From Cristatella mucedo (lineage: Eukaryota; Bryozoa; Phylactolaemata; Cristatellidae), in NCBI GenBank assembly GCA_009760855.2, contig WPIO01000024.1, positions 3,534,501 to 3,598,500 on the forward strand: a stretch of 64,000 bases of DNA, read 5' to 3'. How positions within the stretch are numbered: the stretch's first letter is position 1; the number at the start of each line of letters is the position of its first letter. The notes beneath the pieces were generated by a model. The model had not been told where the DNA came from. It searched no databases and saw only the letters and a program-made list of their open reading frames with translations. Of this stretch, positions 14,101-23,425 are shown in pieces. The position numbers were made by a program, and so were the translations under genes.

Positions 14101-16881
14101 TCACTGAATCCATCGGAGATTCGAAGGCAGGACGCGGTATCAGCCATCGTGTACGTTTCAAACAACCCTCTTGGAAAGTACTTAGCGTGGAACTTCGTGC
14201 GGCAGCAGTGGGACTTCATGTTTGCCCAGTGAGTATGCCTGCTAGCCAGGTCAATTTCTAATGGCAAACTAACAGGTGACCATCCTGGATTCGGCACAAG
14301 GCATGGTCAAATCTTGTCAGTAACATTATTTTTGAATCGGTCAGTGTTCAAACTTTGCGGCAACATTTCAGGTTTGGCTCTGGATCGTTCTCGTTTTCCA
14401 ACTTGGTCTCCGGCGTGCTAAAATCTTTTAGCACCGAATACCAGCTCAGTGAGGTAAGCAGTGCATTGGAGACACGATTCTGAAAGCGGTTTGATTTGCA
14501 TGCATAGCCCTGCAGATTTAGCGGCCATGTTTTTAATTGATATTACACACGATTCAATTCAGTTTCCCATTGCAGTAAATGCTAAGCGCCTAGAGAGAGA
14601 GAGAGAGAGATTGAGTTCTCCGAGGGCGCTTTATCAAGTGCATTATTATTATTATTGTTATTGTCTTAAGTAGCTTTCCCAGAATTTTCTCCAGCCTGCT
14701 TTTCATGCACTTTCTTTCAAACCATACGATATGTTTAGCCATGCTTGACAGAGTTGGCAGCTATTCGTTCGCATTGTAAATCAAGTTGAGTTTTCGTGCG
14801 GAATTGTGTTAGGTTTTTCGGAGAAGACTTTCTAGAGCATTGATCTCTTGACTGACCTTGCTGAGCTACATTTTTTAGCAAGAATACCTTAACCGAACTT
14901 TAAAATTTGGCTTGTCGTGAATATCATGAGAGACCTATCTCCTCTCGGGCTTACGTCTGAGGGCTATTTATAAGCCTTAATAATAAAAATATAGTAATAT
15001 AATTGTGCCCGGAAATAACTATATCACTTTCTATGCAACTTGAATATGCTGGAAGTAATCACGTCTTTTGATTAGCGAAGCATTAGAGGCTTGTTATATA
15101 AGTCGTGTTTAATTAAGTCCGTAGAAGCTGTTTCCATGTCTTATCAATAAAAATATATGTTTCGTAGCGGTATACAGAACTAGATCTCTTGCTTGGCATT
15201 TTGCCTTTGCCTAAAAGGAAGAATGATGACAGTTAGCTATTCGTAGCGTGCACAATATGTCGGCACGCATGCCCACACAAAATGAAATTCACTCGGACGG
15301 AGCAAACTCGTACCAGTGAACAATTTGCATACGCAGCGAGAGAAACGCACTTACTAAATTCGTACATATAGTACCAACAGAATGGCATTTCATGTAAAAA
15401 TAATCCCATCATTTTTAAACCAGGAGACTTCGACTTCTATTGCAAAGTTGGGGTTTCCGCATGGTTCTGTTAATTCTCGTTATGAGGAACGAGGAGGTTT
15501 ATGCGTTTGTCTTGCAGTGAACGTTTAAAATATAGCATTCCTTTCTAAATTTAATACGGCCTAAACCCCTTATGCTATCCATCCTAGACCCAACAACTAT
15601 TGAAATAGACTTTTTAAGGTCAAGATGTTATGTTATGTTGCAAATAGTTAACATTAAATTCGAGGAAGAAAAACTTGTTTGATTATAGATAATGAATTCA
15701 GTAGCAGGACCCTTGAGTATTGCTTCACAGGAGTTGCTATCGCTGTGGAGACTACGTAAAATTCAATTGTGGGATATTTTGTAGCTATGAAACGTTTTAC
15801 CTCATAAGCAGTAGATTAATCAAAAGATAGACAATGCTGCCTACTCATTTAGGATCTGTAACTAGTAGATAGGTTGGCTAGGTTAGCAGACTAGCTCGGG
15901 GTTTCTCTGCCGAATTTTTTATAGTACCAGATCCGAAAGCAGCACCAGCGGGTGCAGGTAAACAGCTAGCACTCGTGGCGTTAATTCATTGGAAAATGTG
16001 ACAACTCTGCCGCGCATATCTCGGTGACAGTATTCGGCGGCATTTCAGGTTGCAGTCCTATCCAGAGTTCCTTCGTCCCACAGCAGATGGTTCAGTTTGG
16101 CAGCTGTCAGTCGATTGGTGGCTCGAACCCTGGACCTCGAGTCCAGAGTATGTGACACTAGCCAGTAAACAAACCTAGGTGGCCAAATTTCTGGCTAAAT
16201 AAAGGCAGAACAAACTACGACCTACACCAGTCGTAAATTCTCCACACGTGACTGCTGATTTGGCAGATCCATGAATAGTAGGCCAGATATATATTAGCAT
16301 GCTGGCTAGCGGAGGTCGTGACCTATTGCTCACCTATAGATAGTACTTGGTGGGGTAGTCGCAACGAATGCAATAGAATTGACGACAAGCATCTCAACTA
16401 GCACGAGCCGTTTGAGCTTTTCTTACTTCGGTTGATTAATTCACAAAGCGTAGTTTTTGTATAGAAGCTTTTAATTTCTACCCACGTCAGGTCCACGGCT
16501 GCTATTCTCTTCAATATCGTATACGGTTTTCCGAGTCATTCCTGCTGAACGAAACGCTTGCTTTCAAATAGAATTAGTATGTCACTTTTAATGAGTTATT
16601 TAAGTTCTCATAGCTTACTGTTTTATTTACAAATGAATTCAGCTATGCCTCGGCCGCCCATCTAGCTTGTTGCCATGAATCTGTGAAAAGACTGTCCACG
16701 TTCTGTTATCTTGACAATGAGAAATTAATCGCTATAGGTGTTAGATTTCGGCAACAAGAACCGTGACAAGCTTGGATCAGCGAGTCGTGCTTTTGAGCAG
16801 GCTAAGGAACGAATCCAGAACAACATTAATTTCCTTGCCAAAAACGAAAAGAAGATAGACGACTGGCTCAAAACGCTGTGA
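75..16881 (+). CDS. M1-family (aminopeptidase N-like) metallopeptidase, C-terminal half, 8 exons
   Basis: Eight + strand exons (75-~305, 4154-4281, 5578-5678, 5980-6084, 13080-13250, 14088-14228, 14372-14453, 16738-16881) join into one reading frame ending in TGA at 16879-16881. From 4156 to the stop the exons sum to exactly 290 codons, which supports the splice choices. The product matches the C-terminal alpha-helical domain of membrane M1 aminopeptidases: GFYRVTYE near the start of the part seen here, then TKYLGNET, the Cys pair in ACAYDVGDC, NLRSTAYCYG, EWDFVYNAF, ALSCT, RRQD, GSGSFSFSNL and FSTEYQL. This domain caps the active-site cleft and helps shape substrate access. The family removes N-terminal residues from peptides, usually as a type II ectoenzyme. 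The catalytic GAMEN and HEXXH+E motifs are upstream of the window and not seen. The protein stops just after the domain, with no GPI signal. The introns are unusually repeat-rich. Confidence 0.9.
855..946 (-). repeat. LINE family A fragment, antisense
   Basis: The sequence around gacgcaggtcgggag and ctccaaaggatttgagg matches the antisense of the C-terminal RT region of the large LINE copy at 7511-9112 (its 7815-7890 segment). It joins directly to a sense-oriented piece at about 947, so the two halves are in inverted order. Confidence 0.7.
947..1470 (+). repeat. LINE family A, 5'-truncated 3' end, sense
   Basis: It encodes a decayed C-terminal RT tail (conserved words HQAKHLTNRFSES, SYGDRAF, NSLPNCV, FTTFKKNLK) with a premature stop at 1221. 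The LINE 3' UTR follows, with the repeated gcatgctgccactgac words, the stem-loop around 1408-1450 (degenerate arms aaagtgcc / ggcacttt) and an ATT-repeat tail to 1470. Confidence 0.85.
1858..2050. repeat. head-to-head inverted pair of LINE A 3' ends
   Basis: Bases 1858-1940 carry the LINE A 3' end on the - strand (ATT tail, tgcacttgat, stem-loop arms). Bases about 1945-2050 carry the same 3' end on the + strand, ending in ATT repeats. Both tails face outward, so the unit is a near-palindrome of about 190 bp resembling a MITE. It holds no coding sequence. Confidence 0.8.
4154..4281 (+). CDS. M1 aminopeptidase exon 2 (in window)
   Basis: The acceptor is tag at 4151-4153 and the donor aag|gtacgt at 4282. 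It encodes KAMDLTKYLGNETRY followed by VPLSTGFSALSEIDSLL and YVYGSF. These correspond to the family's L.lt.YL..E.dY.Pw..a...l..i...l...y..f segment. It starts in phase 1 and ends in phase 0, which fits the exon at 5578. Confidence 0.92.
4282..5577 (+). other. intron 2 of M1 aminopeptidase gene
   Basis: The donor is gtacgt and the acceptor tttgaag. Apart from a tRNA-derived SINE at 5345-5490, I see no gene or clear repeat in it. Confidence 0.7.
5345..5490 (+). repeat. tRNA-derived SINE (family I, LINE-A-like tail)
   Basis: An A-box-like tRNA segment tggtccaatggttaagg lies at 5352-5368 and a B-box-like ggtcgtgagctcgagtccc at 5412-5430. These form a pol III type-2 promoter. After the tRNA part the sequence runs into atagagatt..ctctcttagggc (about 5453-5478), which resembles the stem-loop at the 3' end of LINE family A. 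The copy is old and diverged, and it sits inside intron 2 of the aminopeptidase gene. Confidence 0.75.
5578..5678 (+). CDS. M1 aminopeptidase exon 3 (in window)
   Basis: Follows the acceptor AG at 5576-5577 in phase 0. It reads VYMKGIVEKQYASTGSDFSF, then EGDSPHIEQYVRA, matching the family's Y...lv.p.Y..lGwdf...e.dsh...lR segment. The end is inferred from phase: the GT at 5679 lets codon GC|G join the next exon, although that donor (gtgcat) is weak. Confidence 0.82.
5980..6084 (+). CDS. M1 aminopeptidase exon 4 (in window)
   Basis: A polypyrimidine tract and ttcag acceptor end at 5979; the donor gtgagtat at 6085 is near consensus. It encodes LKKVLIVARACAYDVGDCRE, then KAKAAFQAWM. The two Cys in ACAYDVGDC are the conserved, probably disulphide-linked pair of membrane M1 aminopeptidases. 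The split Ser codon joins to the exon at 13080 across a 7-kb intron. Confidence 0.92.
6690..6950 (-). repeat. LINE family A 3' end, short truncated copy
   Basis: On the - strand it has the LINE A tail, a degenerate stem-loop (gtgccaccagagag...ctctctaggcac) and the 3' UTR words acatggttagaggtgacatgcacag. It is truncated before any RT sequence. Confidence 0.8.
7511..9112 (-). mobile_element. LINE family A (CR1/L2-like), 5'-truncated, RT domain
   Basis: This is the best preserved RT copy. An open - strand frame of 333 residues (8740-7739) begins in the RT palm with GVPQGSVLGPVLF and the catalytic FYADDTQLYL. It runs through the thumb and the C-terminal words LVQNSAARLVC, LHWLTVKQR, RAFSSYAPKAWNSLP and LTTFKRNLK. 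An upstream piece (9033-8827) has QSGFRANHSTESALLRV and is separated by a frameshift near 8855, so the element is inactive. The 3' end (7511-7600) carries the stem-loop and ATT tail. The 5' side is truncated at about 9112, so no endonuclease is present. The YADD motif and the conserved words around it place it with the CR1/L2/Rex group. It lies in antisense orientation inside an aminopeptidase intron. Confidence 0.93.
10410..11181. repeat. CA then CT/TC microsatellite block
   Basis: (CA)n with interruptions at about 10421-10490, then about 690 bp of CT-rich simple sequence to 11181, partly pure (CT)n and partly degraded (tctctatctctat, ccatgtccat). The long frames here give only Ser/Leu or Arg/Glu repeats and are not genes. 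Confidence 0.97.
11960..12512 (+). repeat. LINE family A, 5'-truncated 3' end, sense
   Basis: A C-terminal RT relic (words CHALAT-like region lost; HLTTSFSESN, SFGDRAFSSYAPKARNSLP, FMAAFNG recognisable) is followed by the LINE 3' UTR, the stem-loop (about 12450-12490) and an ATT tail. Confidence 0.88.
13080..13250 (+). CDS. M1 aminopeptidase exon 5 (in window)
   Basis: Acceptor tttgcag ends at 13079; donor cag|gtacat at 13251. It encodes ISTNLRSTAYCYGVRLGG, then AKEWDFVYNAF, NQTNVATES and LNALSCTSETWLLSR. These are strongly conserved positions of M1 aminopeptidases (p.lR..vYc.g...G...eWdf....f......E...L..aLsct...WlL.ryL). A shared Arg codon (AG|G) joins it to the next exon. Confidence 0.96.
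13251..14087 (+). other. intron 5 of M1 aminopeptidase gene
   Basis: 837 bp between two firm exons. I see no repeat or additional exon in it. Confidence 0.85.
14088..14228 (+). CDS. M1 aminopeptidase exon 6 (in window)
   Basis: Acceptor ttcacag ends at 14087; donor gtgagtatg at 14229. It encodes LLNYSLNPSEIRRQDAVSAI, then YVSNNPLGKYLAWNFVRQQW. This is the family's Ls.sln...iR.qD......i..n..G...aw.fv...W segment. The last two bases (CA) are completed by G in the next exon to give Gln. Confidence 0.96.
14372..14453 (+). CDS. M1 aminopeptidase exon 7 (in window)
   Basis: Acceptor catttcag ends at 14371; donor gag|gtaagc at 14454. It encodes FGSGSFSFSNLVSGVLKSF then STEYQLSE, the conserved G.gsf....li......f.te.el region near the C-terminus. 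The preceding intron is only 143 bp. Confidence 0.96.
14536..14660 (+). repeat. LINE family A 3' end with GA-expanded stem-loop
   Basis: The 3' UTR words (ttcaattcagtttcccattgcag) lead to the stem-loop arms agcgcc and ggcgcttt and an ATT tail. The agaaagaga strand of the stem has grown into a (GA)n run at 14591-14610. Confidence 0.88.
16105..16195 (-). repeat. tRNA-derived relic (tRNA-Ser-like anticodon arm)
   Basis: On the - strand there is tggactcgaggtcca (an anticodon-arm-like hairpin with CGA in the loop) directly followed by a perfect B-box ggttcgagcc. The long variable arm of a real tRNA-Ser is missing and no acceptor stem can be drawn, so I call it tRNA-derived repeat sequence and not a functional tRNA gene. 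Confidence 0.45.
16738..16881 (+). CDS. M1 aminopeptidase terminal exon
   Basis: Acceptor gctatag ends at 16737. It encodes VLDFGNKNRDKLGSASRAF, then EQAKERIQNNINFL and DDWLKTL, then TGA at 16879-16881. This is the family's C-terminal helix (f......g.......a.e....n..w.......v..wl). No hydrophobic tail follows, so there is no sign of GPI anchoring. A candidate polyadenylation signal AATAAA is at 17285-17290. Confidence 0.95.
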   Translation: MLDFGNKNRDKLGSASRAFEQAKERIQNNINFLAKNEKKIDDWLKTL

Positions 16882-18139
16882 TGAATTTAGCATGGAAACG
16901 TGTGACACAGTCGTCGGCTGAGTTTTTCAATCAATATTTCAAACTTTCGGGACTGATCAACTTAATGACCACAAGCGATTTGGATTACCTCTAAGAGAAA
17001 GAGCATCATTAGCTGAGCAGTTGTCGGTAACACGTTTCAGTGAAAGCCATGCTCTATTTTGAATCTGCCTCAGTTGAAAGCCTGCATGCCCAAGTCTCGA
17101 CTGGCAGACCAAACTTCAGTGGTGCTTGCGCCAGCCTATATTTTGTGATGGGCTAACCTCTCCAGCTGTGCTGCTGGGCTCGCAATGCGTGATGCCTAGC
17201 AGACCAGTCAACGTCCGTGACCGGCTTGAAATCCGGCTTCTAATATATTTTCTCGGACATTCTGATTATACGTACGATTCAAGTAATAAACCATCAGTTG
17301 TAGTCCGTGCAATATTTTTGCCGGTGCTATGGCGCCATCTCGTTGCCAAAATAGAATCAAGAGGCTTTTAATGAGGAGAGTATGGCGGCACCAAAGTTTA
17401 TAGTGTCAGATATTAATTAATTACGCAGAGAGGATTTGTCTGCTCGCTTGGAATAGCGCCAGCTTGATCCCGAACTACATCCGCTGCACCTTTGATGCCT
17501 AAGATGTTTGATCTATCATCGGACAGACTGCCCGATCTTCTGATTCACAGCAGCCTATACCACAGTTTTTCAGGCCGTCGGGACCAACAGATCTGGCAAC
17601 CCTGCTTCTCGATAGGGTGCTGATTTCCGGAGAGATCCCACGAGTGCTAGCAATAAATAAGCTGCCTGCTTGAATGATGCTGAGTCACACACGTGTGTCG
17701 TCGCAATGAGCGATTTCTTAAGACTTTATCCCATATATCTGAGATCGTATTCATCTCCCATGGCAGCAAGATATTTACCTCTTTCTCAGCGGCACTATGA
17801 TGATCATTCGGGGCATTGTGTAACTTTATAAATTTATTTTTATTTCTGCTGCATTGGCAATTGACGTTTTATGCTCCTTAAAACATTTCGTGATCCCAGA
17901 AAAAAATATTCAGCCTAATCAAACCAGGTTGGTGTCAATGACCGTATGTGCTGCTCGATTACCCATTGCTTGAACCCTGGCACAGAAAAGCATTTCAATG
18001 TTAATGCTACTGTAAGTAGTTTATCCCATTTATGTTTTTACAAGGTTACAGCCATTAGATAAGTTAACTGCAAAGTCGCAGACGAAAACTACATTACATT
18101 TTAAATCCGTAAAAGCAAGCCGTAAATAAAAAAGTAATA
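16882..18139. other. 3' flank of the aminopeptidase gene, no further gene seen
   Basis: Contains a possible 3' UTR with AATAAA at 17285-17290. Beyond that I see no repeat family member or coding exon. Confidence 0.5.
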
Positions 18140-18862
18140 TGCATAATAGTAATAACAATAATTTTTTGTAGTACCCCCAGAGAAATTAATCAGTTTCCAA
18201 GCGTTTTAAATATGATGTAAAGGAAGCATAATCAAATTATTAGTCGTAGTATGCGCAACTCCAACAAGCAGGGCATGGTTACAGGTGACATGCACAGTGC
18301 CCAAATCTAAAATATAGATTTCAGCAGCATGCACGTGTCAGCACACATAAGCTCACAAAGGACGAATCTCATGGGTTACGAAATTATGTGACAATGGGTT
18401 TGTTTTAAGCTTCCTTTTAAATGTCGTGTCAGACGGTGGCTTAACGTCAGTCAGAACTGAGTTCCAGGCTCTCGAAGAATGCGATCTATGTGCTCGTTCT
18501 CCAAATGATGTGAGGTTTCTAAGAAGTTTAGCTGTAGGTATAAGATTTGAGTAAGAAAAGCTGTTGGTATTACGACTTGCCTGTTGGGGGAGTATTCATG
18601 AGAAGTAGGCTGGATCCATGGAACAAAGGGACCTCAAACTTACTGACAGGACCTTGAAGTCGATAAGCTACTTGATTGGGAGCCAGTGCTCGTCGGAGAG
18701 AAATGGTGAGATGTGGCAACGGCGACGCTCACGACAAACAAGCCTAGATGCAGACCTTTGCAGCAGCTGGAATCGCACGATTGCCTATGCTAGTAGACCA
18801 TTAAGCAGTGAGGTACACAGCACGAGACAGGACGTCACGAATGCACCGACTAATACGGCTTT
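18140..18862 (-). repeat. LINE family A, old 5'-truncated copy
   Basis: A diverged - strand copy. It has an ATT-like tail, a degenerate stem-loop at 18170-18210, 3' UTR words (catggttacaggtgacatgc) and an antisense C-terminal RT region recognisable up to about 18862 by comparison with 7511-8230. It is full of stops. Confidence 0.85.
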
Positions 18863-20129
18863 CAATCCACTTGAAGCTGTCAATGCACCAGTCGGAGTAA
18901 CTTTCTGCATGACTTGAACCTATCGCATAGATCGCGACAGAGGATCACTGTACTTCTGAGCTAAGAATGAGCTGCGAACTTCATGGACTGAAAGACGGCA
19001 GGTCAGCTGGCGGGACACGGATGCCGCTGCCGAATGATTAGCCATGCTGAGTCAAGTTGGCTGTTTATGCCACGCTAGCTGGGCAGAGATCACTCGACGC
19101 CATCGACTGAAGTCTGAGAGCCGAAGCTAAAGGGCTAAGATCACGGTTCCAACACTTCCTTCACTAGTGAGAAACGAGAACATATCTCTAGTCGCAGCAT
19201 CGCAAGATGTGCAAGATGTGCATCGAGATTTCAAAATCGGACTTTCTCTGCCGAGATGTGTGCCAAGTTTTTTCTCGATTATACCGCTAACATGCATAAT
19301 AATTTGGAATAAATGCGTATAATGAGAATGTCAGACGATAAAATAACAGAATTAATTTGTATATCGCACTGAGAGAACTTGGTCTCTATTCCGGTGCGTT
19401 ACATATGGCGAAGAGCTCGAGATCACAGCCTCGTCATCACAGGCAAGCACCTTACTCCGGAGCAAACCAGGCATCCTGTACATGAGCTAATGTGCAGCAA
19501 ATTGGAGGGAGAATGGTGACCATCTATCGCTACCTCACTGAACACTCAGCTTTTCTTACTCAAGACTACTAGTGGACCAATTCCGAAGATTCGTAGCTTT
19601 ACCAGTTATATGCCACTCTGGCAGAAATGTGCAATTTAACCATTTTTTCTTATCTGTTTACACTATTCGTGTAGTCTAGACTGTTGGCACTCTGAAAAAA
19701 TCGGCTTCATTTGGCTGCGACACAGATTTTAGGTGGAGATACACTTGGGCATTTATCCGTGAAGGTATTATACTGCTTCTTCAGTACTGATTTGGCTCTT
19801 TTATCTGACTCATGAATGCACCCAGAAAGTCGAGAGAGTCATGCATCCTATAGCTAGCTAAGGTTTATAACTAGAAATCAACGTTTTGCGTGTGCAGAGA
19901 TTAAATTCTGAAACCGCTGATGAAGAACTCGTATGCAGTGAATGAGGAGCTCGCATAAATAGCAACCCGAACTCATGCAGCTGCATGCATCTCGGGAAAA
20001 TTTTGATTACCACCACAGCCCTCAAACTGTAAGCATTGCATTGCAGCTGCACTTGGATACAACAATTTGCTCCGCTCTCTCTCCGGCCAACGAGGGACAA
20101 CGAGGCACTTCCAGATGCACAGGTGCTAC
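18863..20129. other. unannotated stretch with a LINE A tail
   Basis: Bases 19345-19415 are a - strand LINE A stem-loop relic (gcactgagagaac...ggtctctattccggtgc). The rest shows no feature I recognise. Confidence 0.5.
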
Positions 20130-21650
20130 TCATTAGCTAGTCACCAGTGGCCCTCGAACTCAAGGGTAATATTACTAGCCGCACAGGTGCTGACTCATTT
20201 AAGCTGCAAAGGCTGGCGTTGCTCTTTTTTTTTTTTTACAAACAAAGTCACGTAGACCGCTTCGCCACTCCAGCCTGCACAGCTCGGGACCGACCAATCA
20301 CCCCATCGGGCACGTGGCACTCATCATCATTGTAGGGCGTCTCACTTTCTTCCTGATCTCACGCTGCTCCACTTCCCTCTTCCCTATTTCCACTTCCCTC
20401 TTCTGCTTCGGAGCTGCCGATCTTACCGCGGCAGCGCTGCCCCAGCTACGGGGTTTGCAATTTACGCTAGTCTCAGCAGCCACGTCTCGGCGCTTGACCT
20501 CCGCAGCCCGGTCGACCATGCAGTAGCTATTCGATGCCTTGCGATTTTACCAGCCGCCCGGCCGGACGAGGCCTTATGCATCTGCCATCAAGAAGATATT
20601 CTCGACCGCGGCCCTATCCCACAGAGAAAGCAACTGCACCGGAAGTGGATTCTGCCTAAGAGAGTGCAGTTAATGGGTTGAAACTGTTCTGTCTTGATGC
20701 AATTTCCGTATGGCTTCGATGGCAAGAAACTGATCCCTTCAGAAACCTGTACAGCGTAACACCAAGACCACACCACTTGCTCATTTTTCAGATCTTTCGT
20801 ACCATGCTAGGACTTTCGGTACGGTTGCATGTTGCCCTTGACCTTAAATCCAGTCTGGTTGCCATGTTTGGCTCAACCTCAATCCTTTCGTCTTTGTGCC
20901 TCGGTCGTTTAAGCCCTCAAATGTAAAGCACGATTCCGGCATATTCTGAGCTATTAACGACCTAGGCAATGGCTGCCGTTGCTATCAGAAACCATTGAGG
21001 ACAATTCTGGACATGTCCAATCCAGGCTCGTTGGTACTGACAATTTATTAAAACGGATCTGCTGGAATAATTCTGACCGCGAAGCTGCCCGATGAATAAG
21101 CTGCCTCAAAATTATCATAAAGCGGAGCTGTCTTAGCCCGGGGGTCAGGTGCTTGCACCGATCACTGCCCAGATCGTGGGTTTTAATCTTGCAGCAGGCC
21201 AACCTTAATTTTCCACTCTACAAGTAGAGTGATTGCCGCTAAAGATCTTCCGACATTCTAAAAAGTAAGGCTGTTTGATCAACTAAACCGCATTTTATTT
21301 TACTACCTCTAGCTTTTTCTGCTACGTGGCTCACTAAACTAGAGGTGCAGATCAAATTTTGCTGAGTTTGGTACTAGCCACAGCTACAGAAGCAGCGCCT
21401 TCTCTTAAGCCTGCTTGCCTTGGCTCGGTCCTCATTGCGGTCCTCTTGGCCAAGATCCTCTCGCATCTCGTTGCCTGGCCCAGTCCCCAGCAGCACACTG
21501 GTTACATAGTTGGGCCATTCAGTTCGCAGAAGTACTTAGGTAGGCCATCTGCGAGACTGCCTGCTGGGAAGCAATGGCAGAGATAGTACTCTGGACCGAG
21601 CAGGTACAGCAGTCGGTAGCGATAATTCCCAGAGGTTGGGCCTAGTGTGT
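20130..21650 (+). repeat. dispersed repeat C, copy 1 (about 1.5 kb)
   Basis: Long collinear similarity to 33890-35440. Shared words include ttcggagctgccgat, cgcggcagcg, gctacggggtttgc, cctcaatcctt, aaatgtaaagcacgattccg, gagctgtcttagcccggggg and ctgcctgctgggaagca. It has no convincing protein. It contains a tRNA-derived module at 21125-21310 and a poly-T run at 20225-20237. It may be a non-autonomous transposon or a segmental duplication. Confidence 0.85.
21125..21310 (+). repeat. tRNA-derived SINE (family II) inside repeat C
   Basis: An A-box-like gtcttagcccggggg and a B-box-like atcgtgggttttaatcttgc are followed by an imperfect hairpin cactctacaagtagagtg and the family II 3' word aaggctgtttgatca. 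A matching module sits at 34925-35110. Confidence 0.65.
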
Positions 21651-21804
21651 CTCTACTGGATCCGGTAGCTGTATACCAAACAATCGTCAACGTATGTAAG
21701 AGTTGAGTAAAACTGTTTGCTACACTATGAATGTGCATTCGTTCAAATTCTGTGTGGACTGTAGCTGCAGATTCTGTCTAGTGGGCTTGAACAAACAGCT
21801 GGGA

Positions 21805-21841
21805 TGTGTGTGGTGGTGGTGGTGGTGTGTGAGTGTGTGTT

Positions 21842-21900
<59 letters not shown>

Positions 21901-21985
21901 GCGTGTGCGTGTGTGTGTGTGTGCATGTGCGAGTGAGTGAGTGTGTGTGTGCTTATGTGTCGGTGTCTGTGTGTGCGCGTGTAAA
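21805..21985. repeat. GT microsatellite
   Basis: (GGT)n then (GT)n with TTTGT, GCGT and GAGT interruptions. Both strands give only low-complexity Cys/Val or His/Thr frames. Confidence 0.97.
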
Positions 21986-22002
21986 TAGGTCGCAGATTTA
22001 AC

Positions 22003-22145
22003 AGTCTCATTTGCAAAGCTTCTGGAGTGCCTTGATGGCTTTTACTACCGCTTGCAGCGGACAATACAAGATCGAACACTGAAAGAATCGAACCCACAAT
22101 CTCTGTAGTGAAGAGCGAGCACCTTACCTTCTGGGCTATTACGGA
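22003..22145 (-). repeat. tRNA-derived SINE (family II)
   Basis: On the - strand a tRNA-like region with B-box gtgggttcgattctttc and an A-box-like segment near 22130 precedes the family II body (aagccatcaaggc) and tail (gagactgttaaatctgc). Confidence 0.7.
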
Positions 22146-22387
22146 AAAGAGTGTGCTTCGATGCCAAGCCTCAGTGGAAAGTATTTCAGATAGGACGGCC
22201 GGGCAAGAGAGCCACGAAGCATAAATTGAGCTGCAGAAAAAATGAGTGAATACGCTGCTTGATGTGGAGCCGCAAAGCCCGGCCAGAAGTGAAGTAATAT
22301 GGAAACTGTTATTGCTTGGCTGCAGAGTTTGGCAACAAGTGAAAGCTCTCGATTTTTCTAGCGAAAAGTGAAGCACATAAATATAAA

Positions 22388-22616
22388 AATTAATAATAAT
22401 GATGCACTTGATAAAGCACCCTCAGGGAACTCAATCTCTTTCTAGGCGCTTTATATTTGCTGCAAAGGGAAATCCGACTGAATGGTGAGTAATAGTACGC
22501 TTGATAAGCAACATGAATATAGTGGTTAGGGGTGACATGCACAGGGTGAGCATGCAAGTTTGGTTAATGACAGCCTGCACAGTGTCAGCACGCATAAACA
22601 CAAGAAGGACGAATCA
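22388..22616 (-). repeat. LINE family A 3' end (nest member 1)
   Basis: ATT tail, tgcacttgataaagc, stem-loop (22413-22452) and 3' UTR words gttaggggtgacatgcacaggg on the - strand. It ends where another LINE A tail begins at about 22616. Confidence 0.9.
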
Positions 22617-22800
22617 TAATAATAATACATAAGTATAGCGTCCTCAGAGAACTGAATCTCTCAGGAGTCACTTAACATATGCTGTAATGGAAGCATGATC
22701 TAATTGTTAGTAGTAGCATACACAGTGTCACAAAACATTGGCAAACAACGAAAAAATCATTAGGACCCCTTTGTTAAACATGCGAGTTTTAAGATTTGTT
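22616..22800 (-). repeat. LINE family A 3' end (nest member 2)
   Basis: A second, more diverged - strand LINE A 3' end that begins directly at the end of the previous one, with a degenerate stem-loop at 22640-22675 and UTR words to about 22800. Confidence 0.75.
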
Positions 22801-23034
22801 GGGTGTCATCTTTTCAATACTGCCGCAAGGGAATAGGCTCTAACTTGATGAAATAAATGTTTAAAGCTGACTAAGCTTAACTCGCTTAGTTACCCTCTTA
22901 CTTGAGTGAGAGGTTTATCGGCCTCCGATAACCTATTTCAGATCATATCCCCTTTAGGAAGTATTACTCTCCTTCGTCAAGTATGAATACAGAGGGCAAT
23001 ATTCTCCTCTTGAGGCTCTAAGGACTGGAGCCTC

Positions 23035-23121
23035 ATCAAGGATTATATCGAGGATCATATCGAGGATCATATCGAGGATCATATCGAGGATCATATCCAG
23101 GATTACATCGAGGATCATATC
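23035..23121. repeat. 12-bp tandem repeat next to LINE 5' sequence
   Basis: About six to seven units of gaggatcatatc. The unit length is a multiple of 3, so the - strand frame reads a repeating ILDM tetrapeptide. It sits just beside LINE A 5' sequence. Confidence 0.9.
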
Positions 23122-23124
23122 ACC

Positions 23125-23425
23125 GCCAACGTGGTAGCCCGGCTTCGGCTTCAGCTGCACCTTTCTTTTGCTAGTGCATAATTCACGAACCTTAGCAAGA
23201 GCAATCACATCTAACAATGCATTTGAACGACGATAAGAAAAAGACAATACGTATGCACGATCAAAACTAATAAGTAGGTTACAAGCCGACAGCGTATCTA
23301 ATGAGACCGATGGCACGGTGGACCCTTCCCCAAGCTGAAAGCGTTTAGATGTCCATTGGCACGTAACTGTTGACGAACTACGGTCAAACAGCAAACAGAT
23401 AAGCTTTAAACAGCTCGTAGCTTTA
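23125..23425 (-). repeat. LINE family A 5'-region fragment
   Basis: This stretch (tgcataattcacgaaccttag, catttgaacgacgata, agcgtttagatgt) is similar to 27900-28085, the 5' end of the long LINE A copy. An open - strand frame of 166 codons (23454-22954) runs through it, but its coding status is unclear. Confidence 0.65.

Larger units (their letters stand above)
14454..16737 (+). other. last intron of M1 aminopeptidase gene
   Basis: About 2.3 kb, donor gtaagc and acceptor gctatag. It holds a LINE A 3' end (14536-14660) and a tRNA-like relic (16105-16195). I see nothing recognisable in 14661-16104 or 16196-16737. Confidence 0.8.

Noticed and set aside
16105-16195. tRNA-Ser gene
   Set aside because: It has an anticodon-arm-like hairpin and B-box but no variable arm or acceptor stem.
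20130-20526. 70- to 73-codon frames on both strands, mirrored at 34056-34274
   Set aside because: Their recurrence follows repeat C as DNA. The encoded sequences are not conserved between the copies in a protein-like way.
23035-23121. CRISPR-like direct repeats
   Set aside because: The units are immediately adjacent 12-mers with no spacers, in a eukaryotic repeat context.
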